Assembly: GCA_002473385.1 (NCBI GenBank)
Contig: DKTR01000116.1
Span: 1 to 64,000 of the forward strand
Reading direction: 5' to 3'
DNA: 64,000 nt
Source of the DNA: Lachnospiraceae bacterium UBA7225
Lineage (GTDB): Bacteria > Bacillota > Clostridia > Lachnospirales > Lachnospiraceae
How positions within the stretch are numbered: position 1 is the stretch's first letter; the number at the start of each line of letters is the position of its first letter. Of this stretch, positions 61,101 through 64,000 are shown one piece after another. The notes under the pieces are model-generated. The model made no database searches. It worked only from the letters and a program-made list of their open reading frames with translations, and was not told where the DNA came from. Both the position numbers and the translations under genes were made by a program.

Positions 61101-62028
61101 GCTGGTGTCAGGCGACGGACCGACAGCCGTATTCTTTGCAGGCAGGCTGAACCCGGAAAATGAGGTGACATTTAAGGACGGCGTTTATAAGACTGACAAA
61201 GTATACATCTGTAAGCATAAAGTGGCGAAACCGCGCGTATTTATCCCGGTATTTCCGGGTACGAACTGCGAGTACGACAGCACAAAGGCTTTTGAGCGCG
61301 CAGGAGCGGAGGTAGACGTTAAGGTATTTAAGAACTTGACGGCAGAAGATATCCGTGATTCTGTAAATATTTTTGAGAAGGCGATCGACCAGGCACAGAT
61401 TATTATGTTCCCCGGCGGATTTTCTGCAGGCGACGAGCCGGACGGCTCCGCGAAATTCTTTGCGACGGCGTTCCAGAACGAGAAGATGAAGGAAGCAGTA
61501 ATGCGCCTGCTGGAGCAGCGGGATGGTCTGGCACTCGGTATTTGCAACGGTTTCCAGGCTCTTATTAAGCTCGGTCTGGTACCATATGGCGAGATCGTCG
61601 GACAGACGGCGGATTCACCGACACTGACCTTCAACACGATTGGACGTCATATCTCGAAAATGGTTTATACGAAGGTAGTATCGAATAAGTCTCCATGGCT
61701 GCGTCTTGCAGTGCCGGGCGCAACCTATTGTAATCCGGCATCCCATGGAGAGGGACGCTTCGTAGCAAATGTGGAGTGGCTGAAGAAGCTGTTTGCCAAC
61801 GGACAGGTTGCGACGCAATATGTATCTCCGGATGGTGAGCTGGATGTTAATAATGAAGAGTGGAATATCAATGGCTCCTACATGGCAATCGAAGGCATTA
61901 CCAGTCCGGATGGACGTGTGCTCGGCAAGATGGCACACTCTGAGCGCCGTGGTGATTCCGTAGCAATCAACATTTACGGTGAGCAGGATATTAAGATTTT
62001 CGAATCCGGTGTGGCATACTTTAAATGA
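58168..62028 (+). CDS. purL: Phosphoribosylformylglycinamidine synthase, single chain
   Basis: This 1286-residue enzyme makes FGAM from FGAR, ATP and glutamine in purine synthesis. It fuses the PurS-like N-terminal region, the two AIR-synthase-like halves (NFKNETHNHPTEIEPFGGAAT, SDPGDIIILLGGRTGRDG; second half from about residue 650 with GGKDSMSGTF) and a C-terminal glutaminase. In the glutaminase, VFPGTNCEYD, FPGGFSAGDEPDGSAKF, C1126 in LGICNGFQ and the final His in SHGEGRF form the active site. The one-chain form of this length is typical of many Clostridia. GGAGG lies 8 bases before ATG 58168. The 71-base gap upstream holds nothing obvious; a strong terminator follows. Confidence 0.97.
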   Translation: MGNVKRVYVEKKPAFAVQAKELKHEIRSYLGIAGLTGVRVLIRYDVENISEEVFEKACKTVFSEPPVDTLYHENFPMGEGDRVFSVEYLPGQFDQRADSAEQCVRFLNEEEKPVIRSATTYVIEGTLTEEEFAAVKSHCINPVDSRETGMEKPETLVTVFEEPEDIKSFDGFCELEEAPLKELYASLNLAMTFRDFLHIQNYFKNEEKRDPSMTEIRVLDTYWSDHCRHTTFSTELKDIVFGEGDYKEPIVGTYEKYLADRAEIFKGREDKFVCLMDLALMAMRKLKKESMLDDQEESDEINACSIVVPVEIDGKTEEWLVNFKNETHNHPTEIEPFGGAATCLGGAIRDPLSGRTYVYQAMRVTGAADPTTSVKDTLKGKLPQKKLVRGAAKGYSSYGNQIGLATGYVKEIYHPDYVAKRMEIGAVMGAAPRKAVKRMTSDPGDIIILLGGRTGRDGIGGATGSSKVHTEASIEVCGAEVQKGNAPTERKIQRMFRRPEVSCLIKKCNDFGAGGVSVAIGELAEGLQIYLDKVPKKYAGLDGTEIAISESQERMAVVVDPKDVEEFLKYANEENLEAVEVAVVTESPRLVLIWRDKEIVNISRAFLDTNGAHQETSVFVEIPSEKDKYFRRDEVADVRTKWLDTLSDLNGCSQKGLVEMFDSSIGAGSVLMPYGGKYQLTETQAMVAKLPVLEGKTDTVTMMAYGFDPYLSSWSPYHGAIYAVLESVAKIVAGGGDYRKIRLTFQEYFRRMTEDPKRWSQPFAALLGAYNAQLGFGLPSIGGKDSMSGTFNEIDVPPTLVSFAVDVASDKTMVTPELKKAGNKLVLLTIEKDHYDLPVYAQVKDQYGKFFEDVKAGRIVSAYTVDGKGMALALAKMAFGNGLGVKVEHNVDERDLFTAGFGNIVAEVPGDKVSELSITYTVIGEVLADAHLEHKNVSISLDEALEAWKRPLESVFKTVSGENGGTAFLEGQDDAAVSLVSGDGPTAVFFAGRLNPENEVTFKDGVYKTDKVYICKHKVAKPRVFIPVFPGTNCEYDSTKAFERAGAEVDVKVFKNLTAEDIRDSVNIFEKAIDQAQIIMFPGGFSAGDEPDGSAKFFATAFQNEKMKEAVMRLLEQRDGLALGICNGFQALIKLGLVPYGEIVGQTADSPTLTFNTIGRHISKMVYTKVVSNKSPWLRLAVPGATYCNPASHGEGRFVANVEWLKKLFANGQVATQYVSPDGELDVNNEEWNINGSYMAIEGITSPDGRVLGKMAHSERRGDSVAINIYGEQDIKIFESGVAYFK

Positions 62029-62074
62029 GCAGATTAGGAAATGACAAATAAAACTGCTGAAATTGGCAGTTGCA

Positions 62075-62110
62075 AAAAGGGGAATGATTTGCAGGGATCA
62101 TTCCCCTTTT
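62075..62110 (+). terminator. Terminator of purL
   Basis: A perfect 14-bp stem (62075-62088 with 62097-62110, core GGGGAATGAT) ends in four T followed by GTT. The run of A at the 5' side makes it potentially two-way. Confidence 0.92.
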
Positions 62111-62168
62111 GTTATGGGTTTTAAAAGCACGGATAAGACCTGTTCTGAGAAAGACTGTGAAAATCATG

Positions 62169-62313
62169 TGCAACAGTATGTTGCATAGACGGGCGCCAAA
62201 ATACAACATATGGCTGTTTTAAATGCATATGTTTCATTTTGTTGCAACATATAAAAAATACTTGAAAAAGAAATCCCTATGCGTTTATGATAGGACTGTA
62301 CAAATCTAGTACA
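62169..62313. promoter_or_regulatory. Palindrome cluster upstream of the RAYT-like gene
   Basis: Four inverted repeats lie in 145 bases: TGCAACA-gta-TGTTGCA (62169-62185), AACATATG with CATATGTT (62205-62212 and 62226-62233), TGTTGCAACA (62240-62249) and TGTAC with GTACA (62297-62313). The first and third share the half-site TGTTGC. They surround the promoter and may be operators or sites for the Y1-like protein that follows. Confidence 0.6.
62262..62291 (+). promoter_or_regulatory. Promoter of the RAYT-like gene
   Basis: TTGAAA (62262-62267), an 18-base spacer and TATGAT (62286-62291) would start transcription near 62298, inside the TGTAC/GTACA palindrome. Confidence 0.6.
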
Positions 62314-62363
62314 TCAAAGCGGGAGCTGATGGGTGTACATAAATAAAGAAGGGAGTACTATCA

Positions 62364-63020
62364 ATGGAACGTATGAATGAGGGGACACAAATCTGCTATG
62401 CAGTTCTCAGGGGCAGAGCAAACCAGCAGCTTTTTGAAGAGGAAATTCAAAAGATGAAGGTTCTGGATGTGGCGGCAGGTATCCGAAAGGATATGGAACC
62501 GGAAATTCAGGTTCTTGCCTACTGCGTACTGGACAATGAGCTGCACCTGGTGCTGCAGACTGACGGTAATCAGGCTGCAGAAAAATATCTGGACAAGGTA
62601 ATAAAACGCTATGAGGAAACCTGTATTCCGGAAAATGATGCCGTCTTGCGGATCGATTATCTGCCGGGAACCAGGCATTTTCCAGAGGTAAATTCGTCGG
62701 TACATGAGCAGGGCATTATGTATGGCATTAACCGGAAAGCTATGCATTTCCGCAAGAGTACCATGCATGTTCTGAAAGATATGAAATCAGCGCTCCGGTA
62801 TTGTATGAAGCTGCATATGCTGCCGGTAAAGGAGCAGATTGTCAGTGCACCGGAGGACTACTGGTGGTGCAGCTATCTGGATTACCTTGGCAGGTGCTGG
62901 CTGCCGCTCACAAATACCGGTAAGCTTCTCGGTGAGCTGGATGTGAATGAGAGACAGGCACAGAGAATCATACGGCAGAAGCATTTAGACGCACTGGCGA
63001 AATTATCTTCTAATAACTAG
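62364..63020 (+). CDS. Y1/RAYT-like transposase-derived protein
   Basis: This 218-residue protein follows the layout of REP-associated Y1 transposases (IS200-like fold). AYCVLDNELHLVLQ (residues 52-65) aligns with the HUH strand (usual pattern PNHVHLL), but the first His is Glu (E59) and only H61 remains. ALRYCMKLHMLPV (143-155) matches the helix that carries the nucleophilic Tyr, here Y146. The WWCSYLDYLG block (167-176) is the standard WSSY motif. The C-terminal tail ERQAQRIIRQKHLDALAKL may be a DNA-binding helix. Loss of a metal-binding His suggests it no longer transposes and has become a DNA-binding or regulatory protein. GGGAG precedes the ATG. No flanking element ends are seen. Confidence 0.65.
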   Translation: MERMNEGTQICYAVLRGRANQQLFEEEIQKMKVLDVAAGIRKDMEPEIQVLAYCVLDNELHLVLQTDGNQAAEKYLDKVIKRYEETCIPENDAVLRIDYLPGTRHFPEVNSSVHEQGIMYGINRKAMHFRKSTMHVLKDMKSALRYCMKLHMLPVKEQIVSAPEDYWWCSYLDYLGRCWLPLTNTGKLLGELDVNERQAQRIIRQKHLDALAKLSSNN

Positions 63021-63064
63021 TACGTAACCAAAGCTGAGTTGTGATGAAAAAAATATAATTGTGC

Positions 63065-63093
63065 TTGACAGAATCAACAGGTTATGTTATATT
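63065..63093 (+). promoter_or_regulatory. Promoter of the manganese riboswitch transcript
   Basis: TTGACA (63065-63070), a 17-base spacer and TATATT (63088-63093) place the transcription start near 63100, at the 5' edge of the riboswitch. Confidence 0.85.
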
Positions 63094-63103
63094 TTTAACA
63101 AGC

Positions 63104-63205
63104 AAGCGAAAGGGAGTAGCTGAACGGGTAAAACCCGGGTTTGAGATCGTCATTCGATGCCGAAGGGCATCCGTATCAAATGAGATAGCAAGACTTTTAT
63201 TGTGG
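63104..63205 (+). ncRNA. yybP-ykoY manganese riboswitch
   Basis: The leader carries the conserved yybP-ykoY pieces in order: AAAGGGAGTAGC (63109-63120), a GGGT/ACCC hairpin, a GTCATTCG segment, the CCG of the second conserved loop with a GATGCC/GGCATC hairpin (63136-63151), GATAGCAAGAC (63184-63194) and a 3' CTTT that can close P1 with AAAG (63109-63112). Known members bind Mn2+ where the two conserved loops meet and thereby hold P1 closed. The P1 3' strand overlaps the 5' arm of the terminator that follows, so metal binding should prevent termination and switch genes on. Confidence 0.88.
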
Positions 63206-63231
63206 CAGGTGTCATGGTAAAAGTCTTTTTT
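63191..63231 (+). terminator. Riboswitch-controlled terminator
   Basis: AGACTTTTA (63191-63199) pairs with TAAAAGTCT (63218-63226), followed by an uninterrupted T tract to 63231. The 5' arm overlaps the last riboswitch stem (CTTT at 63194-63197), giving mutually exclusive structures. Confidence 0.88.
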
Positions 63232-63316
63232 CTATATCATATTTAGAAGGGCTTTAAAAGCAGACAGGAGCACCTGCACATGCCGGATAGCTTGCCCGGA
63301 AAATGGAGGGAAAAAT

Positions 63317-63736
63317 ATGATGGAAAAAACAAGAGAACAGGAAATCCAGGAGGCAGTAAGAGCAGGAGAACGGGCGCTGACAAGTCTGCGCCGGGCGAAA
63401 GAGAAACTGGACAGTGCGAGAAACTGGGGAATTTTTGATTTGCTTGGAGGTGGATTTATTACAGACATGATCAAGCACTCGCGCATGAACGATGCAGTGG
63501 TGCTTATGGAAAGCGCCAGGGCGGATTTGCAGACCTTTCAGCGGGAGCTGCGTGATGTTTATGTGCCGACAGAGCTTCGCATGGAAGTAGGCGATTTTCT
63601 CACCTTTGCGGACTTTTTCTTTGATGGACTGGTTGCCGATTATCTGGTACAGTCAAGGATCGCGGAGGCGAGGGAACAGGTGGATGACGCTATCCGTCAG
63701 GTGGAGCGTCTGCTGCGGGATCTGCGTGGTTTGTAG
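63317..63736 (+). CDS. Helical protein of unknown function under Mn2+ riboswitch control
   Basis: This 139-residue protein has no signal peptide and only one weakly hydrophobic stretch (FLTFADFFFDGLVADYLV, ~residues 92-109). The N-terminal 40 residues and the last 35 form charged, heptad-like helices (EAVRAGERALTSLRRAKEKL; IAEAREQVDDAIRQVERLL). A central GIFDLLGGGFITDMIKHSRM segment is glycine-rich. I do not recognise a named family; similar short proteins are probably common in Lachnospiraceae. GGAGGG lies 6 bases before ATG. It is the first gene after the riboswitch and is followed after 79 bases by a YccF gene, which suggests a shared job in manganese handling. Confidence 0.75.
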   Translation: MMEKTREQEIQEAVRAGERALTSLRRAKEKLDSARNWGIFDLLGGGFITDMIKHSRMNDAVVLMESARADLQTFQRELRDVYVPTELRMEVGDFLTFADFFFDGLVADYLVQSRIAEAREQVDDAIRQVERLLRDLRGL

Positions 63737-63815
63737 AAATATGGAAAAGCTGCTCCGTACTCAGAAAAAAACGGATGGATACAACAGGGAGCATTCTGAT
63801 AAAAGGAGGATCAAT

Positions 63816-64000
63816 ATGGGCTGTCTTGGAAATGTGTTATGGTTTATTTTTGGCGGATTTATCAGTGGATTGAGCTGGTGTCTCGCAGGATGTCTGTGGT
63901 GTATTACCATTGTCGGCATTCCGGTGGGAATGCAGTGTTTTAAGTTTGCTTCAATGAGCTTTTTTCCTTTTGGAAAAGAAGTGGTTTATGGGGGTGGTGC
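63816..64000 (+). CDS. YccF-domain membrane protein (5' part only)
   Basis: The reading frame is open to the window end (61 codons seen). The segment LWFIFGGFISGLSWCLAGCLWCITIVGIPVGMQCFKFASMSFFPFGKEV (read in blocks: LWFIFGG, ITIVGIPVG, QCFKFA, FPFGKEV) is the YccF domain, a small membrane protein family with two membrane segments and unknown function. AAAGGAGGA lies 5-6 bases before ATG. It is probably in the same riboswitch-controlled transcript as the helical protein. The 3' end lies beyond the window. Confidence 0.85.
   Translation, partial: MGCLGNVLWFIFGGFISGLSWCLAGCLWCITIVGIPVGMQCFKFASMSFFPFGKEVVYGGG

Overview
The window reads as a chromosomal segment of a Gram-positive, strictly anaerobic gut Clostridium, most likely of the family Lachnospiraceae. 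Supporting signs are strong AGGAGG-type ribosome binding sites, TTGACA/TATAAT promoters, a ferredoxin-linked pyruvate oxidoreductase, the one-chain clostridial PurL, several YARHG-domain and zinc-ribbon surface proteins, and a yybP-ykoY riboswitch. I see no rRNA, tRNA, CRISPR array, prophage or intact insertion sequence. No gene encodes a classical transcription factor. Apart from the last gene, which is cut by the window end, coding density is ordinary and genes are intact.

Region 1 (27-21123, all + strand) is a tightly packed run of 17 genes. A PPC-domain protein is followed by two paralogous family 2 glycoside hydrolases, a complete sugar ABC importer (binding protein, two permeases, no ATPase), two sugar-isomerase-like TIM barrels around a Gfo/Idh/MocA oxidoreductase, and a zinc alcohol dehydrogenase. 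The run then continues into pyruvate:ferredoxin oxidoreductase, a split UxaA-type hydro-lyase, a 4-hydroxybutyryl-CoA dehydratase with all four iron-sulfur ligands, thiolase, crotonase and 3-hydroxybutyryl-CoA dehydrogenase. It looks like one dedicated catabolic system taking an unusual glycoside or sugar-acid conjugate to acyl-CoA intermediates. This is the best candidate for an undescribed pathway here.

Region 2 (21124-25788, - strand) is carB followed by a 2-keto-3-deoxygluconate kinase-like gene. Region 3 (25855-33328) has a fibronectin-type L,D-transpeptidase and an oligopeptide importer (oppBCDF plus a separately promoted oppA). Region 4 (33330-40612) holds a CAP-domain secreted protein, an Mrp-type iron-sulfur carrier, an ArAE-type exporter, a membrane-anchored lysozyme, galactokinase and a MATE pump.

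Region 5 (40584-48512) is a three-gene operon of large surface proteins with NPCBM-like and C-type lectin modules, YARHG domains and a predicted covalently flavinylated FMN-binding domain. Region 6 (48606-49504, - strand) is an LUD-domain protein with a small Cys-rich protein. Region 7 (49705-62110) contains argS, envelope genes (SH3/YARHG protein, unknown membrane protein, amidase, CPBP protease, signal peptidase I), an M18 aminopeptidase, PduL and purL.

Region 8 (62111-64000) contains an apparently domesticated Y1/RAYT-like transposase behind a cluster of palindromes. It then has a Mn2+ riboswitch with its own promoter and terminator controlling an uncharacterised helical protein and a YccF membrane protein. 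All assignments rest on reading motifs and layout by eye; no database search was run.
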